Positions 10,277 to 18,243 of a stretch of 34,464 nucleotides of DNA are shown here, piece by piece. This DNA comes from an uncultured Collinsella sp. (GTDB lineage: Bacteria > Actinomycetota > Coriobacteriia > Coriobacteriales > Coriobacteriaceae): assembly GCA_900541185.1 (NCBI GenBank), contig UQIQ01000018.1:1-34464 (forward strand). The letters run 5' to 3'. The notes below the pieces were generated by a model, which was not told the DNA's origin, did no database searches, and saw only the letters and a list, made by a program, of their open reading frames with translations. The position numbers and the translations under genes were made by a program. The first letter of the stretch is position 1. Each line of letters opens with the position of its first letter.

Positions 10277-11799
10277 TGGCGTTCGAGACGTTTGCCGTTC
10301 ACGCGGCCTGCATCCGCGGCGTCGAGGCGATTCCCGTCACGGTCGAGGTCTCGCTTGCCGGCGGCGTTCCGGGCATCCAGATGCTCGGCATACCGAGTAT
10401 GGAGGTGATGGAGTCGCGCGGTCGTATTCGCTGCGCGATGCGCTCCGCCGGGTTCGAGATCCCGCGCTCGGGCATTACGGTCAATCTGGCGCCCGGCGAT
10501 ATCCGCAAGACCGGTAGCGGCTTTGATCTGCCCATCGCCATCGCGGTATTGGCGGCCGATGGGCAGATTCCCCGCGACAACCTCGATCGTTGTCTTATCG
10601 CTGGTGAGCTTGGCTTGGACGGTACGGTGCTTCCTGTCAAGGGCGAGGTGGCGTTTCAGTTATTGGCGCGTGATTTGGGGCTGTCCTTTATCGCCGGCAG
10701 GTCAGACCAGCATGTGCCACTCGCGGGCGTGGATTGCGGATTCATCGATCATTTGTCTCAGCTTGCTCATGGTATGGGCGATGCCGCGCGGCACTACTTG
10801 GATTCCGAGGGCGTCGAAGCGACCTTTGAGCCTGAGCTCGACTATGCCGACGTGCTGGGGCAGGAAGTCGCTAAACGCGGCATGGCGCTTGCGGCGGCAG
10901 GAGAACTCGGCTTGCTCATGATCGGGTCTCCGGGATCGGGCAAGACGATGCTCGCACGCCGTATGACCGGCATCCTGCCCGAGCTTTCCGTTGAGGATCA
11001 GCAGGAGGCACTGTGCATCCATTCGGTTTTGGGTGAGAACATTGATGGCTTGTTGGCGGGGCACCGCCCCTTCCGCAGTCCCCACCACAGTATTTCGACC
11101 GCAGGCCTTATCGGCGGCGGGCGCCCGGTGCACCCGGGTGAGATCAGCCTTGCTCATGGCGGCGTGCTCTTTTTGGACGAGCTTGCCGAGTTTCCCACTG
11201 GCGTGCTGCAGACGCTGCGTCAGCCCATCGAGCGCGGCTACGTGAGGATCGTACGCGTCGACGGGGCTTTTACCTTCCCGTCGCGCTTTCAGCTGCTGGC
11301 TGCGAGCAATCCCTGCCCCTGCGGCTTTTTGGGCGATCGCGAGGTGCCGTGTCGCTGCTCGGCGGCGATGGTCGAGCGCTATCGGTCTAAACTGCGCGGT
11401 CCTTTGGCCGACCGTATCGACATGATGATCGATGTGACCCGTCCCGACCCTCAAGTGATTATCGAGGGTGCGGAGGGCATGTCGTCGGCCGAGTTACGTG
11501 ACTACGTTGTGCGTGGTCGCGCCTTTCGCGCTTGGCGCGAATCCCGCATGGACGATGCGGATGCCGAGGCCGAGGATGACGAGACACGGTCCATTGACGG
11601 CGTCGTTTCGACCTTTGAGCTCGATGATGCGGCGGAGAAGTGTGTGCTCGGCCTGTCGAAGCGCACGCATCTCACAGGGCGTGGCATCGTGCGCCTTGTT
11701 CGCATTGCGCGCACGATCGCAGATGTCGCCGAGAGCGAGCAGGTGACGCAGGACCACGTGCTCGAGGCGGCGATGTACCAGGGAAGGAGGGACCAATGA
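10276..11799 (+). CDS. comM: ComM/YifB family AAA+ ATPase (Mg-chelatase-like)
   Basis: ComM-type helicases promote branch migration during recombination of incoming DNA; the role in this organism is inferred. The protein has 507 residues, like other members. An N-terminal S5-fold/Lon-like domain (GVPGIQMLGIPSMEVMESR, LAPGDIRKTGSGFDLPIA) is followed by the AAA+ core. Walker A is GSPGSGKT at 217-224 and Walker B is GVLFLDEL at 296-303. The cysteine cluster NPCPCGF...CRC comes next, and the Mg-chelatase C-terminal domain ends near KRTHLTGRGIVRLVRIARTIAD. The start overlaps the upstream stop by 1 nt, and the stop overlaps the dprA start. Confidence 0.93.
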   Translation: MAFETFAVHAACIRGVEAIPVTVEVSLAGGVPGIQMLGIPSMEVMESRGRIRCAMRSAGFEIPRSGITVNLAPGDIRKTGSGFDLPIAIAVLAADGQIPRDNLDRCLIAGELGLDGTVLPVKGEVAFQLLARDLGLSFIAGRSDQHVPLAGVDCGFIDHLSQLAHGMGDAARHYLDSEGVEATFEPELDYADVLGQEVAKRGMALAAAGELGLLMIGSPGSGKTMLARRMTGILPELSVEDQQEALCIHSVLGENIDGLLAGHRPFRSPHHSISTAGLIGGGRPVHPGEISLAHGGVLFLDELAEFPTGVLQTLRQPIERGYVRIVRVDGAFTFPSRFQLLAASNPCPCGFLGDREVPCRCSAAMVERYRSKLRGPLADRIDMMIDVTRPDPQVIIEGAEGMSSAELRDYVVRGRAFRAWRESRMDDADAEAEDDETRSIDGVVSTFELDDAAEKCVLGLSKRTHLTGRGIVRLVRIARTIADVAESEQVTQDHVLEAAMYQGRRDQ

Positions 11800-12731
11800 T
11801 GGCTGAGGGGACCTTCGAGCTGCATCCAGGTGACGCGTTGTATCCCGAGACCGTTTTGGAGCTTTCTGATGTACCTCAGACGCTCTATGTGCGCGGCAAC
11901 CCCGAGGCGCTTTCGACGCCCGCGCTCTCCATCATCGGTGCGCGAAAGGCCTCGCCGTATGGTCTTGCCGTGGCAGAGCTTGCGGCGAAGGTGGCGGTTG
12001 AGGCGGGAGTGACGGTAGTTTCGGGCGGTGCGGTCGGTTGTGACCAGGCCTCGGGTTGGGCTGCGGTCAACGCCGGCGGCAAACACGTTGTGGTGCTGGG
12101 GACGGGCGCCGACGTGGTCTACCCGCGTTCGAGCGCGGGGCTTATTACTCGCACGCTTGATACGGGTGGCGCGGTCGTGTCGATCTCTCCGTGGGGCATG
12201 GGTCCGCGCAAGTTCGCCTTTCCGCGCCGCAATCGCGTAATCGCGGCCCTGTCGCAAGCCCTCTTTGTATCCGAGGCGGGTATGCCTTCTGGGACGTTTT
12301 CCACAGCCGAGGCTGCTATGGATTTGGGGCGCGAACTTCTTGCCGTGCCGGGGTCGATCCTATCGCCCGAGTCGCGTGGCACGAATTACCTCATTGCGAA
12401 CGGTGCCTGCTGCATCGTCGACGAGGAATCTATCGAGATGGCTATCTCACGCATCTACGGAACCCTGCGCTACTCGCGCCCCGATGCTCCCGGCATTGCC
12501 GACCTGGATCCAACGCAGCAGACCGTGATGCATGCGCTCATCGCCTCTCCGCTCAAGGTCGACGACATCGCGGCGCTCGTCTCGCTCGATGCTGTCGGCG
12601 TACTCAAACTCTTGGGTTCGCTTGAACTCGAGGGTCTTATCGAGCGCATGATGGATGGAAGGTATGCGCCCTCCAAGTTTGCCCTTCACGCCCAGACACC
12701 CTTCGGTCACAATGGAAAACGTGTCAATTAG
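11796..12731 (+). CDS. dprA: DNA-processing protein DprA
   Basis: DprA protects incoming single-stranded DNA and loads RecA in natural transformation. The Rossmann-like core shows IIGARKASPYG, VVSGGAVGCDQASGWAAVNAGG, VLGTGADVVYP, FPRRNRVIAALS, SGTFSTAEAAMDLGRE, VPGSILSPESRGTNYLI and NGA. A C-terminal winged-helix region (about residues 235-300) ends the protein. The 311 residues lack most of the N-terminal SAM extension found in some homologs. The start is ATG 11796 or the adjacent ATG 11799; GGAAGGAGG at 11782-11790 serves both. Longer readings upstream run antiparallel to no homology and overlap comM. Confidence 0.94.
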   Translation: MMAEGTFELHPGDALYPETVLELSDVPQTLYVRGNPEALSTPALSIIGARKASPYGLAVAELAAKVAVEAGVTVVSGGAVGCDQASGWAAVNAGGKHVVVLGTGADVVYPRSSAGLITRTLDTGGAVVSISPWGMGPRKFAFPRRNRVIAALSQALFVSEAGMPSGTFSTAEAAMDLGRELLAVPGSILSPESRGTNYLIANGACCIVDEESIEMAISRIYGTLRYSRPDAPGIADLDPTQQTVMHALIASPLKVDDIAALVSLDAVGVLKLLGSLELEGLIERMMDGRYAPSKFALHAQTPFGHNGKRVN

Positions 12732-12745
12732 AAAGGTGTTTGCAG

Positions 12746-14083
12746 ATGCAGTTCGATCAGGTGACAGTTATCGGTGGCGGTCTGGCGGGTTCGGAGTGCG
12801 CGATCCAGCTGGCAGATCGCGGTTTTGCCGTAAAGCTGTGCGAGATGCGCCCCCAGGTGAGCTCCCCGGCTCACCATACCGATCACCTGGCAGAGCTCGT
12901 CTGCTCGAATTCGTTTAAGTCGACCCGTCCGGATTCCGCGGCTGGTTTGCTGAAGGCCGAGCTTGAGCGCATGAGTTCAGTCCTGCTCGATTGCGCCCAT
13001 CGCGCGGCTGTTCCCGCCGGTGGCGCCTTGGCGGTCGACCGCGTCAAGTTTTCCGAGCTTGTCGAGGCCGAGGTTGCCGCTCGTCCCAATATCGAGGTCG
13101 TGCACGGTGAGGTCACACAGATTCCCGAGGGTCACGTGGTCATTGCCGCGGGCCCGCTGTGTTCACCGGCGCTGAGCGAAGAGGTTATGAAGCTCGTCGG
13201 TGGCGATGCCCTGGCATTCTTTGATGCGGCGGCGCCGATCGTCGATGCCTCCACGCTCGATATGGACGTGCTGTTCTCGCAGTCGCGCTACGAGGAGCAG
13301 GGGAGCGGCGACTATCTCAACGCTCCGCTCAACAAGGAGGAGTACGAGGCCTTTATCGAGGCGCTTACCACGGCCGACCGCGTGGTGCTCAAAGACTTTG
13401 AGGGCGGCGATCTGTTCCAAGCCTGCCAGCCTGCCGAGGAAGTTGCGCGCACCGGCAAGGACGCCATTCGCTTTGGCGCCATGAAGCCCGTCGGCCTCAC
13501 CGACCCGCGTACCGGACGTCGCCCCTGGGCGGCGATTCAGCTGCGTGCCGAGAACAAGGAGAAGACCGCCTATAACCTGGTGGGCTTCCAGACCAACTTG
13601 ACCTTTGGCGAGCAGAAGCGCGTCTTCCATATGGTGCCGGGCCTGGAGAACGCTGAGTTCTTCCGCTACGGTGTCATGCACCGCAATACCTTTGTCGACG
13701 CCCCTCACGTGCTCGATAGCACCTTTGCCGTGCCCGGTACCGGCGTGCGCCTGGCCGGTCAGATCACCGGCACCGAGGGGTACATGGAAGCCGTGGCGAC
13801 AGGTCTGCTCGCGGCGCTCAACACCTATGCCGAGGCTATCGGTGCCGCGGGCGTCGAGTTGCCGCGTGTGGGCGCCCTGGGTGCGCTCGTGGGCTATGCG
13901 ACCGATCCTGCCACCGTGGGCTATCAGCCTATGCATGTCAACTTTGGCCTGGTGCCGCCACTCGAGGATGGTAAGCGCCGCAGCAAACGCGACCGCTATC
14001 AGGCTTATGCGGATCGCGCCCTCGAGGCCCTTGATGCCTACTTGGCCACGCGCTCCGACTTGTTTGGAGGCGACCGGTCATAG
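12746..14083 (+). CDS. trmFO: tRNA (uracil-5-)-methyltransferase TrmFO, folate/FAD-dependent
   Basis: TrmFO makes ribothymidine at position 54 of the T-loop, using methylenetetrahydrofolate and FAD. The N-terminal dinucleotide fold VTVIGGGLAGSECAIQLADRG is followed by CEMRP, LAELVCSNSFKS and, later, the FGAMKPVGLTDPRTG and AENKEKTAYNLVGFQTNLTFGEQKRV blocks. GQITGTEGYMEAVATGLLAA lies near the end. The length of 445 residues is normal. ATG 12746 follows AAAGG at 12732-12736; TTG 12740 is too close to it. The trmFO-xerC pairing matches Bacillus-like clusters. Its TAG stop overlaps the proposed ATA start of xerC. Confidence 0.96.
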   Translation: MQFDQVTVIGGGLAGSECAIQLADRGFAVKLCEMRPQVSSPAHHTDHLAELVCSNSFKSTRPDSAAGLLKAELERMSSVLLDCAHRAAVPAGGALAVDRVKFSELVEAEVAARPNIEVVHGEVTQIPEGHVVIAAGPLCSPALSEEVMKLVGGDALAFFDAAAPIVDASTLDMDVLFSQSRYEEQGSGDYLNAPLNKEEYEAFIEALTTADRVVLKDFEGGDLFQACQPAEEVARTGKDAIRFGAMKPVGLTDPRTGRRPWAAIQLRAENKEKTAYNLVGFQTNLTFGEQKRVFHMVPGLENAEFFRYGVMHRNTFVDAPHVLDSTFAVPGTGVRLAGQITGTEGYMEAVATGLLAALNTYAEAIGAAGVELPRVGALGALVGYATDPATVGYQPMHVNFGLVPPLEDGKRRSKRDRYQAYADRALEALDAYLATRSDLFGGDRS

Positions 14084-15000
14084 CCTTTGACCTGTACGAC
14101 ACCGTCGACTCGTTTATCGCCTATATCGCACGTGTTGAGGGACTTTCTCCCAACACGGTGACGGCCTATGGCTCGAGGCTAGAGCGCTTTGCTGTCTGGT
14201 GCGAGCGCGAGAATATTGATGCTTTCGCTGCCGACGTGCGCACCATTCGTCGCTATCTTGCCGAGCTTTCGCGTGAGCAGGTGGCTCCCCGAACGCTTGC
14301 GGCGCACCTGTCGGCTATTCGATCTCTCTATCGCTGGATGGCTGCCGAGGGGATTGTCGAGGGCGATGCGGTCTCGGCGATCGCATCGCCCAAGCTGCCA
14401 CGTGACCTGCCGGGCGTCCTTACGACCCAGCAGGTTGAGGCGCTGCTCAAGACGCCTGATACCTCGACGCCCGCGGGACTGCGCGATGCGGCGATGCTTG
14501 AGTTGCTCTATGCCTCCGGCGCGCGAATCTCGGAGCTCGCGGCGCTCAACGTGGAGTCTATTGGTTGGTCCGAGCGAACGCTGCGACTTTGGGGCAAGGG
14601 GAGCAAGGAGCGTATCGTCCCTCTGTATCGTCGCGCACTCGAGGCGACGCGTCTCTATATTGAGGAGGGGAGGCCGGAGTTGCTCGCTCAGGCAAAGCGC
14701 CGTGACCCCGCTACCGGGCCGCATCCGCTGCTTATATCGGCGCGCGGCAATCGCATGAGTGCCGCCATGCTCAGGCGGCGGTTCCATACGCTGGCGACGC
14801 TCGCCGGCATTCCGGCCGACATTGCCCCGCATGCGATGCGCCATACCTTTGCGACCGATTTGCTCGAGGGCGGTGCGGACCTGCGCTCGCTTCAAGAGCT
14901 GCTAGGTCATGCGAGCCTGTCCACGACGCAGATCTACACGCATCTCACGCCCGATCGGCTCAAACGTGCCGTGGCTCAAGCCCATCCCCGCGGCGAATAG
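14080..15000 (+). CDS. xerC: Tyrosine recombinase XerC, apparent ATA start
   Basis: XerC-type recombinases resolve chromosome dimers at dif. Numbered from ATA 14080 (306 residues), the catalytic set is complete: Arg149 (GARISEL), Lys173 (GKGSKER), His251 and Arg254 (HAMRHTFA), His277 (LGHASL) and Tyr286 (IYTHL). The N-terminal core-binding domain begins with VDSFIAYIARVEGLSPNTVTAY, typical of the family and lying before the first standard start, GTG 14158. In this frame a TGA stands at 14032-14034, and no ATG, GTG or TTG occurs from there to 14158. GGAGG at 14066-14070 is 9 nt before ATA, which overlaps the trmFO stop (ATAG). A start at GTG 14158 would delete 26 residues. Confidence 0.85.
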   Translation: MAFDLYDTVDSFIAYIARVEGLSPNTVTAYGSRLERFAVWCERENIDAFAADVRTIRRYLAELSREQVAPRTLAAHLSAIRSLYRWMAAEGIVEGDAVSAIASPKLPRDLPGVLTTQQVEALLKTPDTSTPAGLRDAAMLELLYASGARISELAALNVESIGWSERTLRLWGKGSKERIVPLYRRALEATRLYIEEGRPELLAQAKRRDPATGPHPLLISARGNRMSAAMLRRRFHTLATLAGIPADIAPHAMRHTFATDLLEGGADLRSLQELLGHASLSTTQIYTHLTPDRLKRAVAQAHPRGE

Positions 15001-15049
15001 TGGCTGGGACGTCCCGCGCCGCACTCAGGTGTGTGGTTTTGATTGCGGG

Positions 15050-15078
15050 TTGGCAGGAAGATGCATTCCTGCTATCAT
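15050..15078 (+). promoter_or_regulatory. rpsB-tsf promoter
   Basis: TTGGCA (15050-15055) and TATCAT (15073-15078) are spaced by 17 bp, close to sigma-A consensus. They lie just after xerC. Transcription would start near 15085 and give a leader of about 135 nt. Confidence 0.75.
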
Positions 15079-15084
15079 TCATCG

Positions 15085-15219
15085 AGTTGCTTCACGGCAA
15101 CATGTTTTTATCACGCACGCGCGGCTACTTCATACCGTGGTGCCCGGGCTTTGGTAGCACATGTCCGGGTTGGTTTTGGAGGATGACCCCGCGCGGAGGC
15201 AAACCACAGGAGGTTTAAC
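15085..15219 (+). promoter_or_regulatory. Structured 5' leader of rpsB
   Basis: The leader holds overlapping short pairings that cannot form together: GTGC (15140-15143) with GCAC (15157-15160), or CCCGG (15143-15147) with CCGGG (15165-15169). It ends in AGGAGG, 7 nt before the rpsB ATG. Autoregulation by S2 is a reasonable guess for such a leader, but no known S2-leader consensus is recognised. Confidence 0.35.
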
Positions 15220-15948
15220 ATGGCTACCAAGATTAATATCCGCACCCTGCTCGAGGCCGGCTGCCACTTCGGTCACCAGACCCGTCGCTGGAACCCCAAG
15301 ATGAAGCCGTTCATCTTCGGTGAGCGCAACGGCATCTACATCCTCGACCTCAAGCAGACCATCCTCGACGCCGACCAGGCCTACACCTTCGTCAAGAACG
15401 TCGCCAAGGGCGGCAACGTGCTGTTCGTCGGCACCAAGAAGCAGGCTCAGGAGGCCGTCAAGAACGCTGCTGAGCGCGCCAACATGCCTTACATCAACCA
15501 GCGTTGGCTCGGCGGCATGCTGACCAACTTCGTCACCATCCGCTCCCGCATCAACCGCATGGAGGAGCTCGAGGCCATGGTCGAGGACGGACGCATGGCT
15601 GTTCTGCCCAAGAAGGAGCAGGCTGTTCTCGGCAAGGAGCTCACCAAGCTCCAGACCAACCTCGGTGGCGCCCGCGACATGAAGGGTCTGCCCCAGGCTC
15701 TCTTCGTCATCGACACCAAGCGCGAGGAGAACGCCATCAAGGAGGCCCAGCGCCTGAACATCCCCGTCGTCGCTCTGATCGACACCAACTCCGATCCCGA
15801 CGAGGTCGAGTACGGCATCCCCTGCAACGATGACGCTATCTCCGCTGTCACCCTTATGTGCGAGCTCATGGCTGACGCCTGCCTCGCTGGCTCCGGCAAG
15901 GAGCAGGTCTCCGAGGCCGAGATGGCCGCTGAGCCCAAGGCCGAGTAA
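15220..15948 (+). CDS. rpsB: 30S ribosomal protein S2
   Basis: S2 binds late on the 30S back and is needed for S1 docking. Family motifs are LLEAGCHFGHQTRRWNPKM, FIFGERNGIYILDL, VLFVGTKKQAQEAV, NQRWLGGMLTN and the C-terminal PVVALIDTNSDPDEVEYGIP...ND. The length of 242 residues is normal. The strong AGGAGG site and a narrow codon set (CTC, GTC, AAG, GAG) point to high expression. tsf follows after 45 nt in the usual rpsB-tsf pair. Confidence 0.98.
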   Translation: MATKINIRTLLEAGCHFGHQTRRWNPKMKPFIFGERNGIYILDLKQTILDADQAYTFVKNVAKGGNVLFVGTKKQAQEAVKNAAERANMPYINQRWLGGMLTNFVTIRSRINRMEELEAMVEDGRMAVLPKKEQAVLGKELTKLQTNLGGARDMKGLPQALFVIDTKREENAIKEAQRLNIPVVALIDTNSDPDEVEYGIPCNDDAISAVTLMCELMADACLAGSGKEQVSEAEMAAEPKAE

Positions 15949-15993
15949 ATCAGTCTTAGTTAATTCTTTTTCATCTCTTTGAAAGGAACCACA

Positions 15994-16863
15994 ATGGCCC
16001 AGATTACCGCCGCTATGGTCAAGCAGCTCCGCGAGATGACCGACTCCCCGATGATGGAGTGCAAGAAGGCTCTCGTCGAGGCTGACGGCGACATGGACGC
16101 CGCTGTCGACGTTCTGCGTAAGAACGGCCTTGCCAAGGCTGCCAAGAAGGCTGGCCGTGAGACCAACGAGGGCGCTGTCGCCGCGTTCGTCTCCGAGGAT
16201 GGCAAGACCGGCGCTCTGCTCGAGCTCTCCTGCGAGACCGACTTCGTTGGCTCCAACGCCAAGTTCACTGGCTTTGCTTCCAAGGTCGCTGAGGTTGTCG
16301 CTACCACCGAGCCTGCTGACGTCGACGCTCTGCTCGAGAAGCCGATGGGTGAGGAGACCGTTTCCTCCGAGCTCACCGAGATGATTCACATCATGGGCGA
16401 GAACATGAAGATCTCCCGCTTCGCTGCCCGCAAGGCCGAGAACGGCGCGCTCGCTTCTTACATCCACATGGGTGGTAAGATCGGCGTCCTCGTCGAGTTC
16501 GCCTTCGAGAAGGCCGAGACCGCTCAGGCTGAGTCCTTCAAGACCTTCGCTCACGACGTTGCCCTTCAGGTTGCCGCCGTCGCCCCGATCTGCGCTACCC
16601 GCGATCAGGTTCCGGCCGAGACCGTCGAGCACGAGAAGCAGATCTACATGGCCCAGGCTGCCGAGTCCGGCAAGCCCGAGGCTATTCAGGAGAAGATGGC
16701 TGTCGGCCGTCTGGAGAAGTTCTACAAGCAGTCCGTGCTCACCGAGCAGGAGTTCATCAAGGACAGCTCCCTCACCATCAAGAAGTACGCTGAGCAGGTC
16801 TCCAAGGAGCTCAGCGACACCATTACCGTCGTTGCCTTTGACCGTCTGGTCCGTGGCGAGTAA
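15994..16863 (+). CDS. tsf: Elongation factor Ts
   Basis: EF-Ts exchanges GDP for GTP on EF-Tu. The N-terminal UBA-like domain (VKQLREMTDSPMMECKKAL, residues 8-26) is followed by the core with LLELSCETDFVGSNAKF. The C-terminal part has HVALQVAA-like FAHDVALQVAAVAP and the QSVLTEQEFIKDSSLTIKKY region. The length is 289 residues. ATG 15994 has AAAGGA at 15982-15987; an in-frame TTG at 15979 lies before that site and is not used. It shares the transcript and strong codon bias of rpsB, and a terminator closes the unit. Confidence 0.97.
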   Translation: MAQITAAMVKQLREMTDSPMMECKKALVEADGDMDAAVDVLRKNGLAKAAKKAGRETNEGAVAAFVSEDGKTGALLELSCETDFVGSNAKFTGFASKVAEVVATTEPADVDALLEKPMGEETVSSELTEMIHIMGENMKISRFAARKAENGALASYIHMGGKIGVLVEFAFEKAETAQAESFKTFAHDVALQVAAVAPICATRDQVPAETVEHEKQIYMAQAAESGKPEAIQEKMAVGRLEKFYKQSVLTEQEFIKDSSLTIKKYAEQVSKELSDTITVVAFDRLVRGE

Positions 16864-16886
16864 ATAAGCTTTTGTAGCTGGTAATG

Positions 16887-16921
16887 AGCAGGCTGTGGGT
16901 TTTACTCACAGCCTGCTTTTT
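16887..16921 (+). terminator. rpsB-tsf intrinsic terminator
   Basis: A stem with 11 perfect pairs (AGCAGGCTGTG / CACAGCCTGCT), extendable to 14 with one wobble and a TTT loop, is followed by five T. It lies 23 nt after the tsf stop. Confidence 0.93.
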
Positions 16922-16924
16922 CAT

Positions 16925-16940
16925 GGCTCTTATCAGAGCC
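16925..16940 (+). promoter_or_regulatory. Small hairpin/inverted repeat before pyrH
   Basis: GGCTCT and AGAGCC form a perfect 6-bp inverted repeat around TATC, 41 nt before the pyrH start and directly after the tsf terminator. It could be an operator or a short leader hairpin. A clear pyrH promoter was not found; TATCAT at 16946-16951 lacks a good -35. Confidence 0.3.
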
Positions 16941-16980
16941 TTTGATATCATATTGAGAGTCTAATTAAAGGAGGATCGCT

Positions 16981-17703
16981 TTGTCCGACATCCGATATAA
17001 ACGCGTGCTTCTTAAGCTTTCCGGCGAAGCACTGATGGGCGACGGCCAATATGGCATCGACCCCAAGGTTACCGACCATCTTGCCAAGCAGGTCAAGGAG
17101 CTGCTAGCCGTTGGCCATGAGGTCGGCGTCGTTGTCGGCGGCGGCAATATTTTCCGCGGCATGGCCGGCGCTGCCGGTGGCATGGAGCGTGCTCAGGCCG
17201 ACTACATGGGCATGCTGGCTACCGTTATGAACGCGCTCGCCCTGCAGGATGCCTTCGAGCATAACGATGTTCCCTGCCGCGTGATGAGCGCTATCCAGAT
17301 GAACGAGATCTGCGAGCCCTATATTCGCCGTCGCGCCATCAACCACCTTTCCAAGGGCAACGTCGTTATTTTTGCCGCCGGTTCGGGCAATCCGTACTTT
17401 ACGACCGACACCGCCGCGGCTCTTCGTGCGTGCGAGATCGGCGCCGAGATTCTGATTAAAGCCACCAAGGTTGACGGCATCTACGACAAAGATCCCGTCA
17501 AGTGCGCCGACGCCGTCCGTTTTGACAAGATTACCTATCACGAGGTTCTCGTCCGCGGTCTGCAGGTTATGGATTCCACGGCTACGGCACTGTGCCAGGA
17601 CAACCGTATGCCGATTTTGGTCCTCAACATCGATGGTGAGGACACCGTCAAGCGCGCGCTTTCGGGTGAGCCCGTCGGCACGCTCGTCTATCAGGAGGAT
17701 TAA
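16981..17703 (+). CDS. pyrH: Uridylate kinase (UMP kinase)
   Basis: PyrH phosphorylates UMP to UDP and is unrelated to eukaryotic UMP/CMP kinases. Amino-acid-kinase fold motifs are VLLKLSGEALMGDGQYGID, VVVGGGNIFRG, the YMGMLATVMNALALQDAFE helix, AAGSGNPYFTTDTAAALRA and ILIKATKVDGIYDKDP. The 240-residue length is normal. TTG 16981 is the start because AAAGGAGG (16967-16974) lies 6 nt before it and the homology begins at once. It heads the compact operon pyrH-frr-uppS-cdsA-dxr-rseP-ispG-proS. Confidence 0.97.
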   Translation: MSDIRYKRVLLKLSGEALMGDGQYGIDPKVTDHLAKQVKELLAVGHEVGVVVGGGNIFRGMAGAAGGMERAQADYMGMLATVMNALALQDAFEHNDVPCRVMSAIQMNEICEPYIRRRAINHLSKGNVVIFAAGSGNPYFTTDTAAALRACEIGAEILIKATKVDGIYDKDPVKCADAVRFDKITYHEVLVRGLQVMDSTATALCQDNRMPILVLNIDGEDTVKRALSGEPVGTLVYQED

Positions 17704-17705
17704 GC

Positions 17706-18242
17706 ATGGCAGAGAACATCACCGCCCATATGGACAAGTCGCTCGAGTCCCTCAAGCATAACTTCTCCAAGGTTCGTACCGGCCGCGCCAATGCCAACAT
17801 TCTGTCCGACATCACCGTCGATTATTACGGTGTTCCCACGCCGGTCACGCAGGTTGCCGCCGTCAAGACCCCCGAGGCCCACATGCTGCTCATCGAGCCG
17901 TGGGACAAGGCACTCATCAATGCTATCGTCAAGGCTATCGGCGCTTCCGATCTGGGTATTACCCCCAACTCCGATGGCACCGTCGTTCGTCTTCCGTTCC
18001 CGGCTCCCACTGAGGAGCGCCGTCGCGAGCTCGTCAAGGAGTGCCGCGAGTACGCCGAGCAGGCCAAGGTGTCTATCCGTAACATCCGTCGCGACTTCAA
18101 CAACAAGCTCGAGCGCGATGAGGAGCTCACCGAGGACGATGTCCGTCGCGAGCAGGCCAAGGTCCAGAAGCACACCGATGAGTATGTCGCCAAGGTCGAG
18201 GAGCTTTTGAAGGAAAAAGAAGCCGAGGTCATGGAGATCTAA
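17706..18242 (+). CDS. frr: Ribosome recycling factor
   Basis: RRF splits post-termination ribosomes together with EF-G. The 178 residues show the three-helix-bundle signatures HNFSKVRTGRANANIL, DYYGVPTPVTQVAAV, LLIEPWDKALINAIVKAI and IRNIRRDFNNKL. The length is slightly below the usual 185. The start follows the pyrH stop by 2 nt. The pyrH-frr pair is conserved in most bacteria. Confidence 0.97.
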   Translation: MAENITAHMDKSLESLKHNFSKVRTGRANANILSDITVDYYGVPTPVTQVAAVKTPEAHMLLIEPWDKALINAIVKAIGASDLGITPNSDGTVVRLPFPAPTEERRRELVKECREYAEQAKVSIRNIRRDFNNKLERDEELTEDDVRREQAKVQKHTDEYVAKVEELLKEKEAEVMEI

Positions 18243-18243
18243 G

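Noticed and set aside
11640..11798. Upstream extension of dprA into comM
   Set aside because: The extra 52 residues are Arg/His/Cys-rich out-of-frame comM sequence; the strong Shine-Dalgarno sits before ATG 11796.
15130..16632. 500-codon minus-strand frame opposite rpsB and tsf
   Set aside because: It crosses two real genes and their intergenic region, and its repetitive Leu/Gly/Asp composition follows from the biased codons of highly expressed genes.
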